From: Adiantum capillus-veneris
Taxonomy: Eukaryota > Streptophyta > Polypodiopsida > Polypodiales > Pteridaceae
Direction: 5' to 3'
Assembly: GCA_014529385.2 (NCBI GenBank)
Contig: CM043954.1
Span: 98,230,747 to 98,294,746, forward strand
DNA: 64,000 nt
Shown here: positions 55,873 through 64,000 of the stretch, in pieces
Layout: each line of letters starts with the position of its first letter
Numbering within the stretch: the stretch's first letter is position 1
Program-made: the position numbers and the translations under genes
Notes under the pieces: generated by a model
Seen by the model: only the letters and a program-made list of their open reading frames with translations
Database searches by the model: none
What the model was told of the DNA's origin: nothing

Positions 55873-57090
55873 TGTTGCTAATTGGACTATTTTCTTATTT
55901 TTAATGATTAATCTCTTTTTTAGGATATTTTATTGTGTGCACTAAGAACTGTTAAAAGATTGTAGCTACAGGCACTGCCATCAAGAACGGACAACTCTGA
56001 TGTGTCAGCTGATGGGTGACGGTAAACATCGCGAAGGAGTTTCCGTAAGGTCGGTGGAAAGGGCCGGGTTACGAGTGCCCCTGACGCGTCACATGATGGG
56101 TGACAAGTGCATCAGTAAGGGGGCATCCCGTAGGCTAAGGAGGAAATCCGAACTGAGTAAGAAAATACGCGTAAGAACGCAAGCACAAGAATAAAGATGG
56201 GTCCAATGAAGCTTTTTACGAAAAGCAGGAACAATCGCGGGAAGGCAGACGCTTTCTCGCGAGGAATCTATGTTTGCATTGCATTCGTGCATGTGGTTGC
56301 ATCCAGGGACGCCTGGGAAGTGTTGTTAAATGCATTGGTTTCAACTTATAAGGTTTTATTGAGTTTTTGGGCAAGTTCAGACCAATTTTAAAATATGCCG
56401 GCCGCCCACTTAATAAGTGGACAGCCACTTAGAAGATAAAGCAACAAAACCAGCCAGCGAATTCTCTCTCCCTATCTCGGGTAGAACATCGCCGGAAAAA
56501 GAAAACCACCGTGATCTCTACGCGAGTAGTTATTCGTGCCGTGGCCAGGGAGCTATAAAAACACCACAGGCCCTCACTCACGGGAGGTACCAACATCAGC
56601 AAGAGAAGACTCTGCCACAAGAGATTGCGAGACTACGAAGCACGGAAGTCGCTTTTCCCGCGCAAGAGCGACAGGTATCTATTGTGGATTCGCCATACGA
56701 ATTGTTGTCGCGTGTTTGTGTGGTTTGTTTTGCAGGAATCTCCCGTCTTACGGGAAGGCCCTTCACGGGAAGTACGGCTTCACGCCTAAGTCCCTTACGG
56801 GAAAGTACGGCTTCGCGCCTAAGTCCCTTACGGGAAGAAACGGCCTTGTGCCCAAGCCCTTTACGGGAAAGCACGACCTTCGGGTCTAAGATTACAGAAC
56901 GGAGGGGTTTCCTCGGGTTCTCGTGCTTGTATACGAATTCTCCCTGAATAAAAGAATACTCTTAATGGGGGGGGGACCAGCCCATCTTCTGGTCCCCAAT
57001 ACTGTGTCGATCTTCTCCCTTCTCTCACATTTGCAAAGTATTTTAATTTTTAGATTTTCAAGTGCTCGTGTACGCTCCCGTTTTGTGACA
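55873..57090 (+). repeat. 3' LTR, full length
   Basis: 1218 bp, TGTTGC...GTGACA, preceded by a purine-rich CCAGAGGGA. It has palindromic TGACGCGTCA at 56082-56091, TATA at 56554, AATAAA at 56947-56952 and a 33-bp repeat array. Only this copy shows R/U5. Confidence 0.9.
56759..56890. repeat. four tandem 33-bp units in LTR R/U5
   Basis: Units such as CCCTTACGGGAAAGTACGGC followed by TTCGCGCCTAAGT repeat with an exact 33-base period. Because 33 is divisible by three, frames stay open across it, giving repeat peptides that I regard as artefacts. Confidence 0.92.
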
Positions 57091-57095
57091 CGAAC

Positions 57096-57388
57096 TGCAC
57101 CCTGAAGAAGCCTCTCCCGAGAGGGGAGACTTTCACAATCTTAAAATTGACGTGAAGAAGCGAAGCTTGAAAGTAGTCCTTCAATAGCCTTGCTGAGCAT
57201 AGACTTCCCACCACTTTACAGGCCAAAGAATAGGACTCCAAGCTTACGGTAGATTCGTGGATGGCGCGCAAGGTGTTAGAAGAAAGATGAATACCTATTG
57301 CAGAAGCGGAAGGGGGGGGTCGGAGGGCTTCATAAGGGTCTCCGAAGAGGAACGTCCACCCCTGCAGCATCCATCTACTTCCCGACAT
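57096..57388 (-). pseudogene. DUF4283-type ORF1, N-terminal part
   Basis: The minus-strand ATG at 57388 starts MSGSRWMLQG. Downstream SLACKVVGSLCSARLLKDYF and FKIVKVSPLGRGFFRVQF match the beta-strand pattern of DUF4283, the RNA-binding N-domain of plant LINE ORF1 proteins. The frame is cut by the chromovirus at 57095 and resumes in register at 50532 once one copy of the target duplication is counted. The frame open upstream of the ATG runs into the minisatellite. Confidence 0.8.
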
Positions 57389-57414
57389 AGATTTCCATAT
57401 GAATCCTTGTGTAG

Positions 57415-57690
57415 CTTGGGGGGGGGGAGATAGGCGACTAGGAGGGGGTGGCAAGGGTAAGGAGGCGAGCAGATAGGGAGGGACGAGGTAGGGATGGGAG
57501 GCGAGCTGGGAGAGGGGGGGGGGGGGGGGGGGGGGGGGTATGGCGAGAGCGGCAGGAGGCGGGGAAGGCGAGGGTCTGAAGATATGGTGAGGGCAACAGG
57601 CAGGGTAGGCGAGCATGTAGGGAGGGCCAAGGTAGGGGGGGGGGGCGAGCTGGAAGGATGAGGCGAGGGAGCGAGCAGGAGGGGATGGGG
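57415..57690. repeat. G-rich minisatellite with a long poly(G) run
   Basis: GGGAGG, GGCGAGC and GGTAGGG units and about 22 consecutive G near 57517-57538. It forms the sense C-rich leader of the ORF1-only retroposon. Confidence 0.85.
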
Positions 57691-57785
57691 CGTTGGCAGC
57701 TACAGGATATCAGCGCGCGGCTCCCTAATGCGGTATCGAATTGCTCATCTCGACCCGCTTTTTGGTCTCGAGTGACTTTATTCTT

Positions 57786-57939
57786 ATCGAGGTAGCCTGT
57801 GACAAAAAGAGTGGAGTGTCTCCTCTCTTGTGTAGCTTGCATCGCACAAGATCCAACCTGATGATTCATCGGTGACCTTTGAAATAGTTGGTGCTAAACA
57901 AAAATCCTCAAGGTAAAGATTTAGTATTTGAGGAGTATC
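57786..57939. other. no gene recognised
   Basis: Flanking DNA to the right of the retroposon; nothing identified. Confidence 0.5.
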
Positions 57940-58255
57940 TGCTAAGCCTTCTCCTCCATCCACTTGGCATCAAGAGCTGGACAATTCCTGAACTTGACTA
58001 AATACCGTCGTGTCATCTTAGCTTTCACTTTCCTTTCCTTGTGAGCCAGGACCTGTTCTGGAATGAGTATCTCTTCTGTCTCTTCTACTTTTGGTTGCTC
58101 CTCTGGCTCCATGTCCACTGGCACTTCGCCTTTCAAAGGTCTCAATAGACTCACATGAAATGCATTGTGAATCTTCCTAGTACCTGGTAACTTCAATCTG
58201 AAGGATACATCATTTTGAGATAGCACAAAGACCTGTATAAGTGTGCTAGGGCCTC
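57940..58255 (-). pseudogene. chromovirus integrase tail and chromodomain fragment
   Basis: Minus-strand frame with DVSFRLKLPGTRKIHNAFHVSLLRP, EEILIPEQVLAHKERK and TRRYLVKFRNCPALDAKWM. It aligns with the end of the chromovirus at 55500-55800 but is a different, diverged element, with Cys and Pro in the chromodomain where the other has Tyr and Ser. Only the C-terminal about 100 residues remain. Confidence 0.85.
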
Positions 58256-58266
58256 TCCTCTTGGAA

Positions 58267-58500
58267 GATCATCTTGGGAGCATTGCAAGAGAGAATAATC
58301 TCAAATGTTGTACTCTTGCAAAGTAATAACAAAGAACTACCGAAAAGCGCGCGAGTCTTTGCTGTGCATCTTGGCTCAGAACTCCGCCGTGCCTTGTCGA
58401 CTTCCCTCTACTCTCTCTCCTCTATTCAAGTTTATTCAGTTGTTCCCAGTTTTCTCACGTGTGTTGCAGTGTTGCTACAGGCTGGGACACTCCAAGTGAG
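58267..58500 (+). mobile_element. LTR 3' part, plus orientation
   Basis: TTGGGAGCATTGCAAGAGAG through CTCCTCTATTCAAGTTTATT matches the minus-strand copy at 48520-48750. It contains AAGTAATAACAAAGAACTACC, parallel to the AATAAAG...ATACCG of the LTR at 27666. Only the R/U5 part is present. Confidence 0.65.
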
Positions 58501-58547
58501 AAATCAATAGCAACATACAAACAGAAACTATAAATAACTGAACTTGA

Positions 58548-58800
<253 letters not shown>

Positions 58801-58802
58801 TG

Positions 58803-59235
58803 TGTAGCAAGGCTACAGTGTCCCTGGCATAGGATAGGCAGTTAGTTTCAGTTGATCTCAGTTGGTCTGGAGTTCACACTAGATGGACTCTCGCCTTGGC
58901 AATGACACGTGGCAGTGATACGGGTGGAGGTCTAGGGGACACCGTAGCTAGATCACCATCACTGTAGTTTGGAGATAGGTTTAGCTGGATTGAGATATCT
59001 CTAGCTGTTGGTGGCTCTTTACGATACATATTTGTGTGGTTGGTTCCAGTGTGCGATATATCATCATCATCATCATCCACTTGTATGGTAGAGCGTCTCA
59101 GTGATACGGGTGGAGGCCTAGGGGACACCGTAGCTAAATAACCACCACCGCAGCTTGGAGATAGGCTTAGCTGGACTGAGATATCTCTAGCTGTTGGTTG
59201 CTCTTTATGATACATATTTGTGTGGTTGACAAGTG
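58803..59235 (+). mobile_element. TGTAGC-family LTR with internal duplication
   Basis: It starts TGTAGCAAGGCTACAGTGTC and contains GACACGTGGC at 58904. A segment of about 135 bp (from GTGATACGGGTGGAGG, 58911) recurs from 59098 with some divergence. The 3' part of the LTR is missing; LINE-like sequence follows. Confidence 0.75.
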
Positions 59236-60165
59236 CAGTGAGTGATTTTGGAGGGACCCTTTCTCCTCAGCTGACCATCTAGGGGTCCCTTTCTTTCAGT
59301 ACACTGTTCGAATGAGGCGTCACATACTGGCAGCACAGAGAGAGGCTCATCCTGCTGCAACACCTCATTGGCAGGAGGAGGGTCTCACACCTGAGTTCTT
59401 GTCAGTCTTTTGGGCGAGGTTGTGGGACGCTAGACAGCCATGGTGAGTCTCTTTGTTCCAGTGGCTAGTTGCACATAGAGCTACAACAGTGGGGAGCTGG
59501 CTAGTACATAGTGGCCTTTCGACAGAACATGTGCAGCTTGTGACCATCCTTTGGAGAGTCAGCGTCACTCTCTGTGGGACTGCCCCATGGCACAACAGGT
59601 TTGGCTTTGGGTCCTTCGGCTGATGACAACGCTTTCCACAGCACGACAATACACTTGGGGGGCAGCTGCTTGGTCCACTCTCACGGGCCCTGCACTACAG
59701 TTTGAGCTATCCTCCACCAGTAGGATGATAGTGATACAGGAGGGTCGACCTACACTCCAACTTGCTATAGAGCTTACCCCACATGAGTGGTGCAGTGAGA
59801 GAGAGGTGTGTTGAGAGCTCTTGTAGCCTGACACTCTGGTTCATTTGGCGGCCCTACTGCGGAATCCATGAGTGGAGACTGTTATAGATTTTTGGTTGGA
59901 GTTGATCCATACTCTCATGGGCCAGTTTGAGAGACTTCAAGGTAGCTCCGACTGCATGCGGGAGCGCAGAGAGGATTTCCTTCAACTCTAGCGCCCTGGG
60001 CCTTTCTTCACCATGGTCCGAGGTGAGCTCAGATGGCACTACCATCCACCTGTGTGGCTTTTCCCTCCTCCCATCTCTTGATTTAGCCCTCATTGGGAGA
60101 GTCTCCCCTTATGGTTGATGTAGCCCTCTCTAGCAGAGGTGGTTGTAGTCCTACGGACAATTTTA
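59236..60165 (+). pseudogene. C-terminal fragment of a third LINE type (C)
   Basis: The plus strand encodes CAACDHPLESQRHSLWDC (about 59530-59585) followed by QQVWLWVLRLM, the RT-associated zinc finger (zf-RVT) of LINE ORF2. Downstream HYHPPVWLFPPP (about 60040) and a TTTTATTAACTAATA 3' end. Frames are broken by several stops, including TAG at 59509. It does not share the QxxITDFF peptide of families A, B and D. Confidence 0.65.
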
Positions 60166-60312
60166 TTAACTAATACAAGGATCTCTTTCTTGGGAAAACT
60201 AAATTTATTGGCTTGCCATACATTCATTATAGTCTACTTGAATAGGCTCATATTTTCTCTTATTATTCTAAACCTCACCGAGATGGTGAGTAGTCTTGTG
60301 GCGGGCAACTTG
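60166..60312 (+). mobile_element. 3' internal end of a TGTAGC-family element, plus strand
   Basis: It ends with the hairpin CTCACCGAGATGGTGAG (60274-60290) and CTTGTGGCGGGCAAC directly before TGTAGC at 60311. Only about 30 bp of LTR-like sequence follows. Confidence 0.6.
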
Positions 60313-60681
60313 TAGCAGGGCTACAACGTCACAGGCACATGACCGCTCACCGTCTCGGTGAGAGGAAGACTGAAAAACTGTGAAAGAAAACCACTAGCTA
60401 CTGCATATGTACAATGGTGAGCTCCTGAATCCGTCATCCAAGAGATAGAGTGGTGGCCACTACTGCACCCGAAGTATCAGCCTCTGGAGGTGGAGCCATC
60501 AAATCAATGGTGGGGCCCTACTGTATGTGAGCTCTCCTGTCCGTAAAACTGGGCTCCCTAGGAAGGGACCAGCCACATGCTGTTGGGCAGATGGTAGCAC
60601 ATGTCTTGTAGTGTACTGAGGACGTCGAGAAACACAGCCATGGCGGTGTGCTCCGGCAATTCCGTCGCAGCAAGTCGCATT
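60313..60681 (-). mobile_element. 3' noncoding end of a minus-strand element, facing the plus one
   Basis: On the minus strand CTAGTGGTTTTCTTTCACAG ... CTCACCGAGACGGTGAGCGG (hairpin at 60346-60362) matches 31370-31430. The LTR is missing after its first bases; the short palindrome TTGTAGCAGGGCTACAA joins it to the opposing element. Confidence 0.6.
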
Positions 60682-62567
60682 CTACATCTGAGGCAATGAT
60701 GACGACTGAAACCCCTGAGGAGGATACTGTTGTTGATTGTAGTACTGAACTGGAGTCTGTAAGTAAAGTCCCATAAATTGTTGAGAAGGACCCGTTGCTG
60801 CATTGTGCACTGGTGTACCTGCTCCAGTTCACCCATACCCCATACCCATCATCGTAGGCTGGGTTGCCCTATTTTCATGTAAGAGCAGTTCTCTAAATCC
60901 TTGTACTTGATTTTGAAGGTCACTAATCACTTGAGACTTTAACTTCAAGGCATGTTGGAGTGCGAAAACAGTAGCATCCCTATCGGCGATGGCGCTCTCA
61001 GCAACTCGCAAAGATCCCTCCATAGCTACGTAAGTAGTTGCGTGACGCTGGTGTGTAGCTGCTAAGCGCTCTACTCCAACCTCAATGGTGGCAATGGCTT
61101 GCCTGGACTCCTGCAATATATCCTCAGATAGCCGAAAAAGTGATGTAGAGTCCGACACTGTAGAAGGTCCTGTAACAGTGTCAGGGTGAAGAGAGCTGGC
61201 AAGTGGTACAGCTGCTGGCACTGGGGTGGCAAGTGGCACTGCTCGTGATGGTGGACTGGGAGCATGCCTCTCTGTTGGAGTAGAGATGGTGGGAGTGGTT
61301 GCAGCAAGACTAGGCATAGGAAAAGAAGCAACTTCCATTGGGACTTGGTAGCTAGTCACTGTGGTAGGAGTAAAAATAGTAGAAGTAGAGAGAGGAACAC
61401 GCACTGTAGAAGCCACATCTGCAGCGCCTGAACTTACCATCAAGCCAGTAGCGGAAGTATGCGAGGAACGTCGAACAAATTGCTTCACTTGAAGCTGCTG
61501 GCTTTCCGAAACTGACAGTGATATTAAAGATTCTACTGTGTCCGTCACTACCTTCGCCCTCTTTTTCTTTGGCTTCCTAGGGAGATCCATTGTTTGTTCA
61601 ATATGCCTTAGAGCTTTTACGCCGCATATCCGCATCCACATCCATAGGACTAACAGGTATGTTAATGACCCAGGCCAACATGGGAGCTGCAAAGCATTGA
61701 AAGCTAGATTGCACAGATTGCACCTAAGCTCTGAGTCTTTTTGCCCGCGACTGTAAAGAGGTAAATAGAATTTGATGAAAGCCACATGGGATAGTGTGGA
61801 TGAGGCAGTATAGGCCTTCGCAGTGCGAGACTATAGTAGGCACGTCACATCTACCCTTGCTTACTTCATCAGCTGTGACCAAAAAGTAGTACTTGAAAAT
61901 GGCCGAGAGGTTTTTATTTCTTGCATAGTCAGGATGACTAGTATTCAGTAGCTCTTTGCATGCCTCCATGATCGCATCTTTTGAAAGTTGTGAAAAGGTT
62001 CTCGTAGCGGGTTTTACTGCAGGAAAGGTTGTCATCCCCAAAGCGTGACCAATGCGTGTAGCAGTCACTGAGTGCCCTCTTACTTTGGGAAAAAACTTGA
62101 GAACCTCATGTACCATATCCATGGGAATATCAGAAGGCAGATCGGCCTCTGCTAATGCTGAATGACAGACCTAGCATATGTAGCTGCTCTTTTGATAAAA
62201 CTTCTCGAAGAGAAGGATGAGGCTGTTGCAGATGGAAGTTCAAAGTGAATTTGATTTGAGTTTTTGAAGAAGGAGGCCGAGAAATTTGATGGCTCAGCAC
62301 CTGTGTGATTGCCTTTTTCTTTTTCTTTTTCCCATCATCATCCTGTTCATCATCTTCCTGTTGGCTAGAAGACTCTGAGTTTGAGTCAGAGGTAGAGCCG
62401 GAGTCCGCAGCTCTGTAACTCTCATCACTGTGATCAGTGGTAGATAGATCAGTGAAGCCATGGCTAGAAGTGTCTGTATCTTATTCTTCTGTAGAACTTC
62501 GAGGTGTCTCAGTAGTTTTCTGTCGAGACAAAGCTTTCTTCTGAGCCCTCTTGCTTGTACCAGCCAT
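60682..62567 (-). pseudogene. unknown gag-like gene of an LTR element, broken
   Basis: The ATG at 62567 opens MAGTSKRAQKKALSRQK, then TAA after 28 codons; Ser/acidic and Lys-rich stretches follow. Frame changes near 62165 and 61745 connect LPSDIPMDMVHEVLKFFPKV, FKYYFLVTADEVSKGRCD and RGQKDSELRCNLCNLAF. A Pro/Ala/Thr-rich linker, a coiled coil (ATVFALQHALKLKSQVISDL) and, after TGA at 60831, a Gln-rich end (YYNQQQYPPQGFQSSS) stop at TAG 60682. I do not recognise it for certain; the middle recalls the Transposase_32 domain of plant gypsy elements, a weak guess. Its 3' side has the conserved end of the TGTAGC LTR family, so it is probably element-borne. Confidence 0.5.
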
Positions 62568-62689
62568 CTTGAATTCTGTTTTCTTTGCTTTTCTTTTTGT
62601 ACTGAATTAAGTCTGATTGACTGACTGAAGAGACGAAAATCTGCCGAAAAGACTGAGATGAAAAGCGTTGAATAGAATAACCTGTAGTT

Positions 62690-63500
62690 GAAGTCCTCTC
62701 GATAGACTGAGGGAGGGGCGACCTGTAGTTGAATAGAGGCGATAAACTGAGGGAGGGGTGAAGGGGGTTTAGTTAGGGTCGGGGCGATAGAAGGGAGGGA
62801 TGAAGGAAGGTAGGGGCGAGGGTTATTAGAGAGGGGCTGAGAGTTAAAAATTGGGAAGGGTTAGGGGGAAATAGTTGAGTAGGGGCGAGGGGGAATAATT
62901 GGTAGGGGAGAGGGTGGGTGTTGAGGGGCGATGGCGAGGTGGTTAGGGCGAGGGGGTAATGTTGGGGTGGGTAGGGGCGAGGGCAAGAGAGGGGGTAGGT
63001 AGGGGCGAGAGCAAGAGAGGGGTAGGTAGGGGCGAGGGGGAGTAGGGGTAGGGTGGGTAGGGGCGAGTAGGGGGTGGGTAGCGGCGAGAGTGTGCGAGGG
63101 GGTGGGTAGGGGCAAGGGCGAGAGAGGGGTGGGTAGGGACGAGGGGGAGTAGGGGTAGGGGCGAGGGGGTGTGAGGGGAGGGTAGGGGCGAGGGGGAAGT
63201 GTGTAGGGGCGAGAGGGAAGCGCTTAGGGCGAGGGCAAGGGAGGGGTTGGTTAGGGCGAGGGGTAATTTAAAGGATAGGGGCAAGGGGGTTTAGGGTAGG
63301 GGCGAGGGGGGTTATTTTAGGGGGTAGGGGCGAGGAGTTGTCTAGAGGGTAGGGGCAGGGGTGTGTGGTGAGGGGCGAGGGGGAGTTGGTTAGGGTAGGG
63401 GCGAGGGAGGTAGAGGGTAGGGCGAGTGGGTGTGGTGAGGGGCGAGGGGAGTTGGTTAGGGTAGGGTCAAGGGAAAGTTGGTTAGGGTAGGGGCGAGAGG
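62690..63500. repeat. long G-rich minisatellite
   Basis: About 800 bp of GGGTAGGGGCGAG-like units, mixed with GGGTTAGGG and TTTAGGG. Length and unit phase vary. It resembles 10817-11062 and, as complement, 30541-30705. It lies upstream (sense) of the unknown gene on the minus strand. Not a true telomere repeat, because TTTAGGG is only occasional. Confidence 0.88.
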
Positions 63501-64000
63501 GAAAGCCAGTAGAAAGCAGTTCTGCAGTAATCTAATGCTTAGGCCCATCAGCAGAAAGCATTCGGAATATCATACCGAGCTCCCACTCCACTTAGTAGGC
63601 AGAAGCAAAAAGCAATATAAGAAAGCAGAAAGCAGCAACAACAAAAAGAAGCTTTCTATGCAAGCAGAAATTGTTGAAGTTGTGATTAGGTAGGCAGCAG
63701 GCACTGGCGTGGTGGAATATTTAGGCTATCAGTTGCAGCAGAAGCTTCAGGTTCCGTTCTCCAGAGATGCCTTGTGGTACAATGGCAGTACCAACATGTT
63801 AGGTGCAACGGAATGATTGTTTGCGCTTTGCTCGAGATGAGTGCTCCGAACTGTGCTCAAGGTTCCTTTTGTTCTTATGAAAGGGAGAGCCTTCCGTTCT
63901 TAATGGGAAGTGCTATGTCAAAAACAAAGGGAATGGACCGAAGGCCCCACTCTCGTCGGCGAGAGTGGTCTACTTATTAATTGCACAAAGTGGTACAATG
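63501..64000. other. no gene recognised; small hairpin at 63947-63968
   Basis: Frames on both strands are short. An AGCAGAAAGCA-rich section (63530-63665) is weakly repetitive. CCACTCTCG and CGAGAGTGG form a perfect 9-bp stem around TCGG. I see no tRNA or rRNA. Confidence 0.4.

Larger units (their letters stand above)
50538..57090 (+). mobile_element. Ty3/gypsy chromovirus with 5-bp target duplication
   Basis: CGAAC flanks both sides (50533-50537, 57091-57095). It is inserted in the DUF4283 gene. The 3' LTR is 55873-57090; the 5' LTR (50538-51332) matches only its first about 795 bp. Gag, protease, RT, RNase H, integrase and a chromodomain follow in order, broken by about four frameshifts and a TAG. 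No primer site remains because the 5' LTR end and leader are deleted. The element is dead. Confidence 0.94.
49593..57768 (-). mobile_element. ORF1-only LINE-like retroposon containing a nested chromovirus
   Basis: A 17-bp direct repeat CGAGTGACTTTATTCTT occurs at 49576-49592 and 57769-57785. Between them, without the chromovirus, is about 1.6 kb on the minus strand: a leader with C-rich minisatellite (sense), an ORF1-like gene, a 3' UTR and an A tract (TTTTTTTTTT on plus at 49591-49600). Long target duplication plus A tail marks LINE-type retroposition. There is no ORF2, so it was moved in trans or is an ORF1 transcript copy. Confidence 0.88.

Noticed and set aside
56536-56947. Repeat-peptide gene over the 33-bp array
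   Set aside because: Several frames on both strands stay open because the period is a multiple of three; there is no support for translation.
50538-57090. Chromovirus as an active element
   Set aside because: About four frameshifts, an internal TAG, an altered protease motif and loss of the 5' LTR end and primer site make it inactive.
62690-63500. Telomeric repeat array
   Set aside because: TTTAGGG occurs only sporadically inside a degenerate GGGTAGGGGCGAG tract; there is no regular heptamer array.
63940-63970. Terminator or RNA gene at the 9-bp hairpin
   Set aside because: A lone stem-loop without T tract or RNA family features in this context is insufficient.

Overview
The window looks like repeat-dense nuclear DNA of a streptophyte (a land plant or charophyte alga). 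I base this on spliced exons of a plant-type callose synthase, a plant-type DGAT2 fragment, a DUF4283 zinc-knuckle ORF1, DUF659-type hAT transposases with short GT-AG introns, an LTR primer site matching initiator Met-tRNA, and a mutation pattern that fits CG plus CHG methylation. I cannot name the species. Almost all of the 64 kb is nested transposable elements.

Layout. 1-5271: gag-pol of a Tat-like Ty3/gypsy element cut by the window edge, one frame broken by four stops. 5272-7182: its 3' noncoding part, an inverted LTR with internal end, and a G-rich minisatellite. 7183-25885: a pile of L1-clade LINE copies (family A in several copies, family B once) joined by (CT)n or C-rich tracts, with a solo LTR in one of them. 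25886-31611: a gypsy relative with 5' LTR, gag piece, a nested non-autonomous LTR element (27666-30469), a C-rich minisatellite, a DGAT2 fragment and a truncated 3' LTR. 31612-42181: more LINE A copies in (GA)n arrays, mostly minus strand, with a hAT element (38736-42083) inside one. 42426-46610: a LINE fragment (D) split by a second hAT (42492-45721). 46993-47816: callose synthase exons on the minus strand. 48510-49150: a degraded LTR. 49593-57768: an ORF1-only LINE-like insertion with a 17-bp target duplication, itself split by a chromovirus (50538-57090) with a 5-bp duplication. 57940-60362: assorted LTR and LINE pieces. 60682-62567: a decayed unknown gene belonging to an LTR element. 62690-63500: G-rich minisatellite. 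63500-64000: nothing recognised.

The most interesting system is the L1-clade LINE family. Its copies repeatedly lie in polypyrimidine tracts with the sense strand on the pyrimidine strand, and orientation flips where the tract flips strand. They share a (TTTCA)n-type 3' end and carry a canonical PCNA-interacting peptide (QxxITDFF) near the ORF2 C-terminus in three families. Together this suggests a microsatellite-targeting, possibly replication-coupled retrotransposon. The nested insertions keep target duplications clear enough to order several events.
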